Shown here: one piece after another, positions 34,150 through 45,108 of the stretch
Layout of the letters: every line of letters starts with the position of its first letter
Numbering within the stretch: the stretch's first letter is position 1
From: Euclidia mi
Lineage: Eukaryota > Arthropoda > Insecta > Lepidoptera > Erebidae
Direction of reading: 5' to 3'
Assembly (NCBI GenBank): GCA_944739405.2
Contig: OX123186.2
Location: forward strand, 93,041,034 to 93,105,033
DNA length: 64,000 nucleotides
Made by a program: the position numbers and the translations under genes
The notes under the pieces: generated by a model
The model's input: the letters and a program-made list of their open reading frames with translations, nothing else
What the model was told of the DNA's origin: nothing
Databases searched by the model: none

Positions 34150-34923
34150 TTTATATTACGGAAGGTTGTTCTGTTGTTCAATACGAGTAGGTATAGCAGC
34201 AGTTTTTATTAGAAATTGACTGGCTTGTGTTTAAGTACAAAGTAAGTGTCTGCAAAGACGACTCGCAATGCGTTTTGACAGTTTATGAAAATGTCATATT
34301 GTGATTGATTGATTGATGGTTCTAACACGTGTCATTTTAATTATTATTTATCTGCATAAACTTTATGAGTATTGTTGTAGTTTGTATATTTACGCGCCAA
34401 ATGAGGACAAGTAAAAATCCGCGATCATTTATTGTTTTCGTAAAAATAGCACCCCTCACCTCCACTGCAAGAAAACATAAAATGTTTAGAAGTTGAGTTT
34501 AAAAACAGTGGTGATATTTTACTTGACATAGTTTCTGTCGTCTTCCATCGATCACGTAAAATACTAGAAATGTATAAGTTTATGAAGAAGTTGAACTAGC
34601 GTTTATCGAGAACTCGATTACCGAGGTATCAATAACTGGTTTTGGAGAAAGGTTTTGTTTTATGAAATTCGCTGACGAGCGCCTGGTTAATGTATTTTAT
34701 TATTATTAACTTGTTATGTGTGACGAGTACGTACGTATATAGATAAATAAGGTAGTTTTGAAGTCGTAAATCTCACTTGATTATTTATTAATGAACTCGA
34801 AGCAGGAAGGAAGCTATTGAATTTATTTGTTCAAAATCGAATCTTGAATTCAGCGGTAAGGCAGGAAAAGGAAACCGTACCGAAATTAAGAGTATTTATG
34901 CGCCTTTACTTTTTTATAAAATA

Positions 34924-35130
34924 TCTTAATATATAAAATCCTTGCGTTACTGACTGACTGACAGACACGCTACAGTCGAAACTATTGGGTGCAGGAAGCT
35001 GAAATTTGGCATGTATGTTCCTTGGGGACCGCAGGGATGCACTAAGAAGGGATTTCCCAAAATTCCTACGGGATCGGCCAAAACGGGTAAAATTTAATAA
35101 AATGCAGGCGTAGCTGCTGGCGTCCTCTAG
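34924..35130 (+). mobile_element. non-autonomous Helitron-like element, copy 2
   Basis: The 207-bp unit begins TCTTAATATATAAAA and ends GTCCTCTAG, nearly identical to 6,543-6,749. It directly abuts the foldback element that starts at 35,139. Confidence 0.65.
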
Positions 35131-35138
35131 TCTTAGAT

Positions 35139-36127
35139 AAAGGACCATGTGTCATTTTGAACCCACTTTTGGACTTTATTCAACAGTGATGAATTATGTG
35201 TCATATGAAAGCTCTTGAAGTGTACTTTATTTTATTCTATGGCAGCTTAGCTCAATTCCAGCGCGATAATGGTGTTTTGCTGCGTTATTGAAAATCTGTG
35301 TTGTTTTGATATTTAATTATAATTACCTGCCAATTAGTAGCTAAATACAATAAAAGGTCTTTTGACTGTCTCAGTGGCCCAGTGGTAGTGTAAGCGACTG
35401 CAGATTATGAGTTCTCGGTTTCGATTCTCGGGTCTAGAAAAAGTGATATTAGGTTTTTCTGTTAAGAATTATCCAATTCATAGCTCAAAGACTGGAAGGT
35501 TGGCGGTGTTACACCTCCATGCCTTGGAAAAGTTTGTTGTTGGCTCAGATCAAATAAATAAAGAGATATGCCCCGGCCGCACTTTTATACGCGCGGCAAT
35601 GTCGCAACTTTTTTGCCGCCTAGAGACGTGTACGTATAGGCTTCACGCACACTACACACGCTATGCCAATAAATCGCGAGATCACTTTGACCAATACTGA
35701 TATCTCCTCCGGTACAAATAGTCAACCGAAAGAAGACGGTCAACCAATGTCAAAACAGGTCAAAACTACATGGGCACCAGCGCCTAGAATGAAACATTTC
35801 CGCCCCTGCATTCGCCAATCCGCCTGCCAAGCTACCTCCGGAAAAATCCAAGTGGGAAAGGCCTATGTCTTGCAGTAGACGTCTAACAGGCTAAAATGAA
35901 ATGAAAATATGTGCATTACATCATATTTCACGCGCATTTGTAATATACAAAAAAAAGTTTAACGTACCAAAACGCTGTTTTGCGCTGGATTTGAACTTAG
36001 CTGCTATAGAATGAAATAAAGAAAATGCCAAGAGCTTTCATATGACATATGTTTCATTACTTTGAACTGAAGCACACTTTTGAAAAGTGGGTCCAGTGTT
36101 CATACAAAAGTGCCCATGGTCCTTTAA
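35139..36127. mobile_element. foldback element, about 150-bp arms, with nested SINE
   Basis: The left arm from AAGGACCATGTGTCATTTTG to about 35,290 is matched in reverse complement by about 35,970-36,127, ending AAAGTGCCCATGGTCCTT. Shared inner phrases include CATATGAAAGCTCTTG and its complement. Between the arms sits a tRNA-derived SINE (about 35,365-35,885). There is no transposase. Confidence 0.75.
35365..35885 (+). mobile_element. tRNA-derived SINE nested in the foldback element
   Basis: The head resembles a tRNA, with an A-box-like GTGGCCCAGTGGTAGTG and a B-box-like GGTTTCGATTCTCGGG. The 3' end is TATGTCTTGCAGTAGACGTC, the LINE-type terminus seen at 6,060. Open frames inside are not genes. 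Confidence 0.6.
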
Positions 36128-36283
36128 GACTTTCTTATCTTTGATTTTATTTTATAAATGTCCAACTGCTTGTTTTTCATTTGGGTTTATCAATAAAATG
36201 GTTATATGTTTCACATCTTTTATTTAATCATTGTATTGCAGAGTATTAGGTATTTTCAGACTTTTGGTACATAAATAAAAGAT

Positions 36284-36694
36284 CTAGCCGTGTGGTTGAC
36301 GGCATAGAATACAAGTGTCACCACCCCCTATCTTCCCGTGGGTGTCGTAAGAGGCGACTAAGGGATAACACGATGCAAATACCATCTTTGCGTAGAGACG
36401 GAAAACTCGACATCAAACCCTATACGACTGCCTCGTTGGTCTCGCGGCATAAATGTGCGCATGGGATCGGGAGGTCCCGGGTTCGATTCCTGGGTCGGGC
36501 AGTGTTGTTGGGTTTTTCTGTCACGAAATTCTCAGTAGCCGCACGGAGTCTGGAAATGTGCCCGGTACGGCAATAGGCTCGCCCCTTATTACGTGGGACT
36601 AAAGTATATCTGGCGAAAAGTGGGTGTAGAAATACACTTCTGCCTACCCCTTCGGGGATAAAAGGCGTGACGATATGTATGTATGTATGTATGT
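36284..36694 (+). mobile_element. tRNA-derived SINE, large family, copy 3
   Basis: The 411-bp copy is flanked by the direct repeat ATAAAAGAT (36,275-36,283 and 36,695-36,703). It contains GGTTCGATTCCTGGG and ends in (TATG)n. It is in the opposite orientation to copies 1 and 2. The 94-codon frame is shared with copy 1. Confidence 0.85.
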
Positions 36695-36774
36695 ATAAAA
36701 GATATAACTTCGTTATTGTCATTTGTTTTACTCATGTTGATGTTGATTTAGTTAGGTACGATATGAGTTCAAAT

Positions 36775-37946
36775 AGGTACAGTCGCGGTCTGAAAGTGTT
36801 TACCACCTTAAGGCTTATAATTGCATGAACACATCAATGACACAAGGACGACGATATTGTACTAGGCAACCAATCTATGATAACATGCGTTGCGTAGCAA
36901 CTGGTGTCAATAACGATTTATTATTCCACATTTATAATATACGTTCATTTAATTACAAGCGTGATATTTACACTGAAACTAAAATATTTGTAGTCTTGAA
37001 ATAACGTAATTTTATACTTGCTATTTACGATTTTGGTATTTGTAATTAATAAGTTTATCAAATGACTTTTACATAGACAGATTATATATATATAAAACCT
37101 TTTTGAAAAAAATACAATATTTATATCGTCTAGCTTAAGACTGCCTCGTTGGTCTAGCGGTAGTGCGTACGACAGCTGATCATGAGGTCTCGGGTTCGAT
37201 TCGCGGGTCGGGCTCGGAAAATGTTGCTAAGGTTTTTTGTTAAGAATTTCTTAGTGACAAATTATTAGGAATTTCTGTCAAGAAATTATTAATAATTAGC
37301 CCGAAGTTGTCGGTGTTTCACCCCCGTGCATCAGAAAGCACGTTAAGCAGTCCCGGCTGTCATGATCTATGGCAGTCATTAGTGGGAAGTCAGTGCCCTC
37401 AAATATACCTACCGACTACTGGTCTAACCTTAGAATGATGTTAGATGGCAGTCGCTCCGTGTAAAAACTAATATTCAGTTAAATCTCGGTAGACCAGTAA
37501 TAGCAGGCCCTGGGCTGCGAAGCGCAAGCTTGGGATGCAACTAAGAAAATGCTAGGGTGATGATGATGATGATATCGTCTAGCGAAAATCAGGGCGCGGT
37601 CAGACTGTGAGCTATAATGATAGTGGATGGTATGCTAGTCACGTTAAAGCGCATGCTGATCACTTATGTGAGATTTTGTTTAGATAGTACCATTTTATTA
37701 CAATAAGTAAGTGTTTTTATAATAATATTAAAATACAGAACTTTTACAGCAAAATAAATGCAATTCTGTCAAATTATTTCATCGCTCTAAAAATATACAT
37801 ACTCTTTTTGTTTGAATCGATGCCTTACCAATGATTGAAAAGTAATAAGTACTCAGATATAGCATTTTAGACCTTGCTGAATCCAGCAGCGTGACAAAGA
37901 ATGTAATTTGAAAAGTGGTAAACATTTTTAGACCGCGACCGTACCT
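36775..37946. mobile_element. DNA element with 34-bp inverted ends, SINE nested inside
   Basis: AGGTACAGTCGCGGTCTGAA and GTGTTTACCACCTT at the left mirror AAGTGGTAAACATTTTTAG and ACCGCGACCGTACCT at the right. There is no transposase. A SINE (37,135-37,571) interrupts it. Confidence 0.75.
37135..37571 (+). mobile_element. tRNA-derived SINE with 12-bp target duplication
   Basis: The tRNA-like head has TTGGTCTAGCGGTAGTGCG (A box) and GGGTTCGATTCGCGGG (B box), and the tail is (GAT)n. It is flanked by ATATCGTCTAGC at 37,123-37,134 and 37,572-37,583. It is not a functional tRNA gene. Confidence 0.85.
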
Positions 37947-38082
37947 ATTTATATTATTTATCTTAGTATTGCCGTAGTTACTATGTAGTCACATATTGTT
38001 CGCATCCTAGTAGAGTAGAAACTAGTGATGTAATTCAGTATTAATTCATCTAGGCATCAATAAAACTTATCTTTAGTTACAG

Positions 38083-38273
38083 ATGCCATATTCAGTACCA
38101 CTCGCAATGGCAGGCCCGTTCTCATTATGAAGAACTACAGATACTACAGGAATAATAGGAGCCGAGGTCCGAAAGCTACATGGTTCTGTCACAAACTCGA
38201 GGGATGCAAGGCATCCGTCACCACAATCGACGAGAAAATTGTCAGCGTCAACCATGAGTATAACCATTCCTAA
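38083..38273 (+). CDS. mod(mdg4): FLYWCH terminal exon 17 (YNH end)
   Basis: The acceptor CTTTAGTTACAG ends at 38082, and the exon opens AT-GCC-ATA-TTC. The core is TTRNGRPVLIMKNYRYYRNN, then A-T-W-F-C, five residues, GCKASVTT, and 17 residues to Y-N-H, then Ser and TAA. Tyr replaces the first ligand His of HNH; a His three residues earlier (N-H-E-Y-N-H) could compensate. The frame is open, but its zinc site may be weakened. AATAAA lies at 38,509. It is the parent or sister of exons 18 and 19 just downstream. Confidence 0.75.
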
Positions 38274-38533
38274 TTATATATTTTTAAATGTTTTTTTGAT
38301 GTCTACTTATCGCAGTGATTATGTGTGGGATCTAGTCATGTACTCGTATGTAATCTCTAGTTACTTATACTCTTTACGTAATCATACTCATCTAGATAAT
38401 CTCACTCATCTTTATAATATTCAAATAAATGTTAGTGTCAACCCAATCATACCTGTTTATGTAAAACGCAGAATAGTCAGTGCTAGAATAGTTCAACATT
38501 GATGTATCAATAAAACTATATATTTACTTCTAG

Positions 38534-38721
38534 TCATCTTCAGTACTACACGGGCAGGCAAGCCTCTTCTCATCGTAGACACAAACAGATATTACGAAAA
38601 CAACAGAAGTCGTGGCATAAAAGCCACGTAGTTTTGTCACACTCGTCCAGGATGCAGGGCATCTGTCACCACCCTTAACGACATCATTGTCTACCACAAA
38701 AACGAACACAACGATTTTTGA
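38534..38721 (+). pseudogene. mod(mdg4): FLYWCH exon 18, nonsense at the signature Trp
   Basis: TTTACTTCTAG ends at 38533, and the array phase opens TC-ATC-TTC-AGT. The frame reads TTRAGKPLLIVDTNRYYENN to K-A-T, then TAG at 38,629-38,631 replaces the invariant TGG Trp (one base). Beyond it FCHTRPGCRASVTT is intact, but the end is H-N-D rather than HNH. A single G-to-A change killed it. It is 450 bp downstream of exon 17 and clearly a duplicate of it. Confidence 0.8.
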
Positions 38722-38787
38722 TTACACATTTCAAATGAAAGAGCTAGAATGTTTGAACGTTTAACCGACAAAATATTCCTTTTTTAG

Positions 38788-39017
38788 TCATCTTCAGCAC
38801 CACTGCCTAGGCCTGTCCTCTTCATTAACAACTACAAATATATTACAAAAACAACCGCAGTCGTGGTGCCAAGGCCACGTGGTTCTGTATCAGGAATGGC
38901 AGGCGTATCGGTGACACACCGGGATGCAAGGCTTCCGTCACGACCGCTGATGAGACTATCATTGGCATAAAAAATGAACATAACCACTCATTTTATGTCT
39001 TTGATTTTTATATGTAA
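38788..39017 (+). pseudogene. mod(mdg4): FLYWCH exon 19, deletion and frameshift
   Basis: CCTTTTTTAG ends at 38787, and the frame opens TC-ATC-TTC-AGC like exon 18. A short deletion removes the Arg-x-Gly of R-x-G-R-P and brings TAG into frame at once. A further 2-nt insertion near 38,845 shifts the middle. The rest reads ATWFCIRNGRR, then an expanded Cys-Cys loop (C-x11-C) and KNEHNH. The exon is dead, but its zinc half is still readable. Confidence 0.75.
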
Positions 39018-39359
39018 TAAATATTTGTATCTATCATATGTATTTTTTTTTCAAATTGACAATTCGTTTATTATGCTAAATTAATTAACACATATTGTCA
39101 CACTTCATAAATCAATTGACAAAGACTTCAGATTTTTCCTTTACTATGAATTGATTAGAATAATATATATTTATAATTAAAAATTGGTAAAAACCATTAG
39201 TGGATAATTCCTAAAAGCGCAACTATTTTTGAGCGCAACACAAAGCGCAACTAAATATCAAGGTGCAATAGTGCTGGTTAATAACAAACGAAAATATCGA
39301 TAATTGATAGTTTAAGACAAGCCATTTTAGTATACTTTATGACATTTGATGGATATAAA

Positions 39360-39960
39360 AATAATGCAGCGGGGAGCAGGGTGCGGTGCGGGGAGCAGTG
39401 ACCACAGGGCAGAGCTGTTGCTGTGCGCCTGAGTTTTACCTAAACCATGTTGGTAGCGCCATCTACCTTCCTATCTATAACGAATCGCATCAAGATCAAT
39501 CGTTCCACGTCTAGTGCGAGCGATACCATATTTCCGTCCCGCTCTATCCCACTCCCTGGAAGAGGCACTGCCTTCGCCTGATTCGTCAACGCGATCGTGG
39601 ACGCGAGTGACAGTCGAGAACATTCCTCCCGCTGAGAACGCCGTCTCGATACCGTACCGCGCCGCACCGCTGTATGTGATTTACCGCTTCCACCAAGGAA
39701 AACCCGCTCGTGAGTGAAGTGAAAACAAGCAGCTGCATCACGAAACCACCAGGAGACTGCCCTACGGAAACGAAGAAGGTTGTATAAGGTAAGTGCCTTC
39801 CATCCTTGAAATATCCTATACCCACTCAATCACCCCTTCCTTTATTCCTTTCTAGGCGACCCAGAACTCGCCCTCTCTATACAGTCCATTTCCTTCTCCA
39901 AGTCGCCTAGAACCCTACGGTTTCGGTGTAACGCCGAACCACATGTAGTGCCAAGGCTAC
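39360..39960 (+). promoter_or_regulatory. GC-rich block with splice-like signals and a CTCF-like site
   Basis: This island of high GC content in AT-rich DNA contains TAGCGCCATCTA (39,454-39,465), whose complement fits the Drosophila CTCF core AGATGGCGC. A good donor (TATAAG then GTAAGTG at 39,789) is followed 67 nt later by a pyrimidine-rich acceptor (CCTTTCTAG ending at 39,855), close to the minimal insect intron size. It could be a leader for the downstream exon, a transposon 5' end, or an insulator-like site. Open frames on both strands overlap and are not convincing as genes. Confidence 0.3.
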
Positions 39961-40227
39961 TAACTTCTGTTCATTTATGTTACCCTGGTACTTTTCAAAA
40001 CATTTTACTGATTGACTGATAACTTTGTTACCAGATTCTATAAACACTTCTAACCCCTGTTCATGTCTGTTATCCTGGTACTTTTGATAACGATCACCAT
40101 AAATCCTTAAAAAATGGGCAGATTCAAAAATCCTATCTAAATAAATAGTCCTTTATGAATCTATTATGCTACTTACTTTATTTCCGAATATACAAAGTCT
40201 AATGAAAATATTATTCATTTTGAATAA

Positions 40228-40400
40228 TCATCATCAGCCCTTTATACTGTCCCACTGCTGGGCACGGGCCTCTTCCCATTATGAGAGGGTAAAGCCATAG
40301 TCCACCACGCTGGCCAAGTACGGGTTGGCAGACTTCACATGTCTTTCGAGAATGTTATGGAGAACTCTCAGACACGTAGGTTTCCTCACGATGTTTTCAG
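40228..40400 (-). repeat. LINE 3' end fragment
   Basis: TCATCATCAGCCCTTTATAC, CACTGCTGGGCACGGGCCTC and GAGGGTAAAGCCATAGTCC form the inverted 3' terminal region of a common lepidopteran non-LTR family, also seen at 30,455 and 53,236. Confidence 0.55.
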
Positions 40401-40533
40401 ATTTTGAATACATAATAATATTTAGCTACCTATCAACTTCTTTAGCTGCAGGTATCGCAGGGTACGCTTCTAGGCCCTTTACTCTTTAAATTCGAATAGT
40501 TTTCGATTTGTATTAAACATTTTCTTGTTCTAG

Positions 40534-40724
40534 GGCCGATATTCACAATGACTCGCTTTGGCAAGCCGGCGATTCAAATGGGAAAATACCGATTCAACCG
40601 CAACAATAGAAGTAACGGTCCCAGGTCTTTCTGGGTGTGTAGCCGAGTGAGCACCGGCTGTCGGGCTACTATAACGACATTCAATGACGTCATTGTAAGA
40701 GAGAAAGTTGTTCATAATCATTGA
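40534..40724 (+). CDS. mod(mdg4): FLYWCH terminal exon 20
   Basis: The acceptor TTTTCTTGTTCTAG ends at 40533, and the exon opens GG-CCG-ATA-TTC. The core is MTRFGKPAIQMGKYRFNRNN, then S-F-W-V-C, six residues, GCRATITT, 17 residues and HNH directly before TGA. It has the most canonical finger of group 3, with nothing missing. It resembles exon 15 in its first half and group 1 in the QMGKYRF phrase, so it may link the two groups. Confidence 0.83.
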
Positions 40725-40789
40725 AAATGTTTGACTTAACTTTTACATTGTCTTTTAGGATATTATCTTTTGAGATTCTTTGTTTAGAG

Positions 40790-40945
40790 ATTAATCCCGC
40801 ATAGGGAATTGGTGTCGCGGTGGACTTCACACCATGACTAAAAAGCAATTAGAGAATCATGAAAGTCACGCGTGGAGATCGAATCTACAAAATCTGGTGT
40901 ATTTCTAAGCGAAAGATGATCGGTTAAACCACTGCGCCTTAAGCG
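40790..40945 (-). mobile_element. tRNA-related SINE remnant
   Basis: The minus-strand head AAGGCGCAGTGGTTTAACCG is followed by a body ending TCCCTATGCGGGATTAA-like. It is related to the remnant at 28,860. Confidence 0.5.
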
Positions 40946-40970
40946 CAGATAGTATAATAAATATAACATA

Positions 40971-41176
40971 CTAGAGGACGCCAGCAGCTACAACTGCATT
41001 TTTTTTAATTTACCCGTTTTGGCCGATCCCGTGGGAAGTTCGGGAAATCCCTTCTTAGTGCACCCTTGTGGTCCCCAAGGAACATACATGCCAGATTTCA
41101 GCGTCCTGCATCCAATAGTTTCGGCTGTAGCGTGTCTGTCAGTCAGTCAGTAAAGCAAGGATTTTATATATTAAGA
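40971..41176 (-). mobile_element. non-autonomous Helitron-like element, copy 3
   Basis: This is the reverse complement of the 6,543-6,749 unit. It opens CTAGAGGACGCC and closes TATATATTAAGA. The length is 206 bp and it is highly similar throughout. Confidence 0.65.
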
Positions 41177-41354
41177 TTATGTGCCACTGTTTCTAATGTG
41201 GGATATTTAGGCACTGCAATTGTTATGATCAAGGATGTATATCCGAAACACAATATGAAATTCATATTTACGAAAGCTGAAATCCCTATACAGTGCGGAT
41301 ACCAAAAAATAAGTTCGTATAATTTCATAATTAGGATATTCATTATATGTCATG

Positions 41355-41729
41355 GGCAGCGATAGCCTAGTGGAGATACCAACGGTCTGCCAAGCAGAGG
41401 GTATCGGGTTCGAATCCACGGCGCGCACCAATGACTTTTCGGAGTTATGTGCGTATTGAATTGTTAATTATCGCTTGTCCCGTGCCTCGGAGAGCACGTT
41501 AAGCCGTCGGTCCCGGTTGTCATGAAGATCTTTGACAATCGTTACAGGGCGTCAGTACCTTCTATATAAAACTGACACTAGTCTAAACCATGGAATATCG
41601 CTATCCCTTCGGGTTGCGGAGGTCAGACAGGCAGTCGCTCCGTGGAAAAGCTAATATTCAGTCAAATCCGGTTAGACTAGAAAGCGGACCCCAGATTGAA
41701 ACTGGGATAACGCTAAGAGAAAGAAGGAG
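41355..41729 (+). mobile_element. tRNA-derived SINE with 13-bp target duplication
   Basis: The head has GATAGCCTAGTGGAGA (A box) and GGGTTCGAATCCACGG (B box). It is flanked by ATTATATGTCATG at 41,342-41,354 and 41,730-41,742. A related, decayed copy lies at 45,840-46,235. Confidence 0.85.
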
Positions 41730-43343
41730 ATTATATGTCATGAGCGCTTAGGGCTGCATTTATATGTCTATTATAACATTTACATTATATATATATATAT
41801 ATATCTATTCAAGGACGGTTTTGGAAGCTGTTTCTTGGTGTATTTTAGTAACTAGCGAGACCCTTTTTATTTTTTAGTACTCGTCTCTGGTTACAATAAA
41901 ATAATTATATTACAGTTTGTTTTTTTAATCTATGTCGTTCATTTCAACCACAGAGGATATTATGTGAGAGTAAATTCGTGTTTGCCTTATCTTTGCACTG
42001 TAATTGGGTATCTGTTTCAAATACCTATATCGTTAAGGCTATTGGTTTATTGAATTTATGTTTTTGTTTATAAAAGTAGCTTGAAAGTGTATGTTTTTAA
42101 AAGGTATTTTATTGGGTTTAGTGTTAAGTTCTAACATTTTTAATGTATTTCTTTACTTTAGTATATCTACCTATGTAATTATTGTCTCCAATTTTATTAT
42201 CTGAACCCTCAATTCTATTAATATTCAGGTGAATTAAACAAACATCAAAATAAATAATCTTCATCCGTTGAATAAATTTGTTTGATTATCGTATATACAA
42301 CTCACGAAAATTTGAAATAGATTAAATTCGCATAGACTAGTACAGCCACCCTATCCAATGAATAACCATTCATGCAATCTAAAATGAATTAAATAATGAA
42401 AAAATGTTCAATCAACGGTCACAATAACATTTCATTCTTGCGATTCCGACAATCGCAAAAATTCACAAATAGTTTTTTTTTAGTTAGTGTGTGGATCGAA
42501 AAAAAACACACTGAGTAGTGTGTTGACAACTTAAATATTTCCACCATTTGGTCAATTCGTATGGGTCAATATAATAATCCTGGGTGACATGTGTGTATTC
42601 TCTTGCACACGTCTGTATCTCACTTTAAAGTACAGTAACGCCTATAGGTGTCATAAGAATAAAACTTTTAGTGTGTCTCGATTACTATCCTGCAACGTGT
42701 TAAATGCCAAACAAGCTTTATATACGAAACTTAAACTTGTACTGTTTAAAATGTATTCAAAACGTTATGTATTTACATAGGAGGAAACATGAATGTTAAA
42801 ATAAAATACTACGCCGTACTAAAATGTATTTATTCAAATAGCGAATTTGTGACAAATAAAACTAGATTACTAGCATGTGTTACTAGTAAGTATAAGGATA
42901 CATTTTATATTCCTCCAACTAATGTAGTGATAACGTGTAGGTATAATAAGGACAATACAATAGTAAATATGTATTTTAACAATTACAAATACCATATAAT
43001 AATGTATTACATTATAACAAATAAAATTATACCACAATGAATACTTATTTAGCTTAATTAAATCTATTTATGTGTAGCTAATATTAAACTACTCGCCACT
43101 CAGTTATCGTCAGTATTACCTATATACGAGAACGGAAAAACAAAACCCCATAAAAATCGGTTCTGTAGTTTTTGAGTTTCTCTCGAAAAAACGACGCGGC
43201 GTAAGACTTTGTTACTGTAAGTGATTTCGTTTATTAGAAACGACATGTAAGATGTTTTATTCAAAAATAGCGCATTTTTGTGCCGTTATAAAAAATCTTC
43301 TGGGAATGCCAGCAATCACAAGTCATCGCGTGTATATATTTCA

Positions 43344-43532
43344 CTAGAGGAGCCTCGCAGCCAGAGACCCGCAGATTTACCTAATTTGACCGTTTCACTC
43401 GATCCCGTGGGAATTTCGAGCAATCTCTTCTAAGTGCGGACCCCAAGGAACATACATGCCAAATTCCAACTCTTTGTGCCCAAAAGTTTGGCTATGCGTT
43501 ATCTGTTAGTGAGTAACGTAAACATTATATAT
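43344..43532 (-). mobile_element. decayed Helitron-like element, copy 4
   Basis: CTAGAGGAGCCTCGCAG at the left and GTAACGTAAACATTATATATA at the right, with the ATCCCGTGGGAATTTCG body phrase, mark an older copy of the family at 40,971. Confidence 0.5.
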
Positions 43533-43981
43533 ATGCCGATTAAACAACGATAAAATATCTAGAATTACTAAAAAGACCTTATTTTATTGAAATCGGATAT
43601 TATTTTATATTAAAAAATGTGTTGTATTGATCACGAATTTGGTTGTAAATAGACTTAAGAATATTAGAAATCCATCAAAAGCTTTGGTCGTTGTATTATA
43701 ACGTCCGTTTATTAATATGTATTCAAAGGTATCCGATGTAGCAAAAAAGCACTTTCTTTCTTCCCAAGCGGAGCTCTTAATAAGTTGGTAAGCCTATTGT
43801 ACGGAAATACTGCAATTCGTGTATTAAAAGCCTGTCTGAATAAAGGCACTGCTTTAATTTGATCGATAAAAGAAACCGGCTGTAGCGTCATGTCTAATGT
43901 TTTGGGCCAATCTATGACTTATTAGGGTCTAAGGTGCAGAATAATTTAAGTTCCTTATTGTCTGGTAAAATTACTCGTACA

Positions 43982-44634
43982 CTAGAACTGTTTTCTAATA
44001 AAAATATTTATACCCGAGGAACTCGGAAAGGGTGATGTGTTCAACAAAGTAGGTAGCTGACCAATATTTGAAAGTGCTGAGCTACCACTGTCTGATACGG
44101 GTTGCTTTGATGCACTAAATTCATAGATGTTGATAACATTAGAAGAGGGCAGAGTATTGTTAAAACTAGACAATGAGATGTTAGGTAGGACTGACTGATT
44201 AACAGAGCCGCTGACTTCTTTAGGTAAAGTTGCCACCGAGGTAGCATTTTGTGCGACAGCATGAGAAGAGCTCGGCGTATTTGAACTTTGTGGTAAAGGC
44301 AATGAACTATTTTTATTACCAGCTGATTTGGAAGATTTTGCCACCCTGGTAATTGAGTAGGAACTTGTAGATTCTGGTTTTGAATTTACTTGTATCGTCG
44401 TTGATGTCAGATTTTGATTGTTATCGTTAAAATCTCTTCGAGCAGGTGATGATGAGATTTGAGATGTTCTGTTATGCGTGTCAGAAAGTTTTGCACTGTC
44501 TGAATCTGAAATTGTCATAACCTCTGAAGTAGTGGATTCAGATTTTTTGGAGGTTTTTTGGTGATTTTTGGTTTGCATGCCAGGTTTATTTCCTGAGTGA
44601 CGGCTTGTGTTATTACTGCTATCAGATGACACCA
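43982..44634 (-). CDS. minus-strand terminal exon, Ser/Thr-rich, array phase
   Basis: On the minus strand the acceptor TATGTTTTGTTCCAG is followed by TG-GTG-TCA-TCT, the same phase as the plus-strand FLYWCH exons. The 216-codon open frame is Ser/Thr/Asn-rich and probably disordered, with no zinc finger. Landmarks are SDSSNNTSRHSGNKPG, EVMTISDSDS (resembling a SUMO-interacting motif with an acidic-Ser flank) and a C-terminal GINIFIRKQF before TAG. No start codon is needed if it is spliced. If it belongs to the array it can join the common 5' part only by trans-splicing. Alternatively it is the last exon of an unrelated minus-strand gene whose other exons lie to the right. Confidence 0.55.
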
Positions 44635-44879
44635 CTGGAACAAAACATAAACAAAAATGTTTTATCGGAACATGCTTTGATCTGAGATGCTTGTTTAATT
44701 TGTATAAAAAAAAATTCTACTGTTTTTGTCGATACTAATGTAAGTGTATGATTTGGAATAAAAATATAATTTTTATTCCAAAATTGTTCCACATTATAAT
44801 AATAATAATATTCTACCACATTCACACAACACCATCTAGTCCCGAACTAAGCAAAAGCTTTTACCATGGGTACTAGATA

Positions 44880-45065
44880 ATGGATAAACATACCTACATA
44901 TATAATTACTTTTTTTTGTAAATACATACATATTATACAAAGAAACACCCAGACCAAGACAAACATCCATGTACATGCACACAAATGTTTGACTTGAGCA
45001 GGAATCGAACCCGCGACCTTTGGCGTAGCAGTTGCTTACACTTCCGTGTCACCAACCGGTCGTCG
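44880..45065 (-). mobile_element. tRNA-related SINE remnant
   Basis: On the minus strand GGTGACACGGAAGTGTAAGC and GTCGCGGGTTCGATTCCTGC show a tRNA-like head. The body ends in CTTTGTATAATATG. It lies between the two minus-strand exons. Confidence 0.55.
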
Positions 45066-45108
45066 AATTTCTTTTCTTTTTCACATTCACAACATTCTTA
45101 GACTTTGT

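Noticed and set aside
11700..36700. CRISPR-like arrays from repeated TATG and tail units
   Set aside because: These are microsatellite tails of SINEs in a eukaryotic genome, with no spacers of constant size.
37135..37215. tRNA gene suggested by A-box and B-box sequences
   Set aside because: It is the tRNA-like head of a SINE with target-site duplications. The cloverleaf is not complete and a SINE body follows.
39440..39829. Overlapping open frames on both strands in the GC-rich block
   Set aside because: Long frames on both strands are expected where GC content is high. No domain is recognisable, and splice-like signals cut through them.
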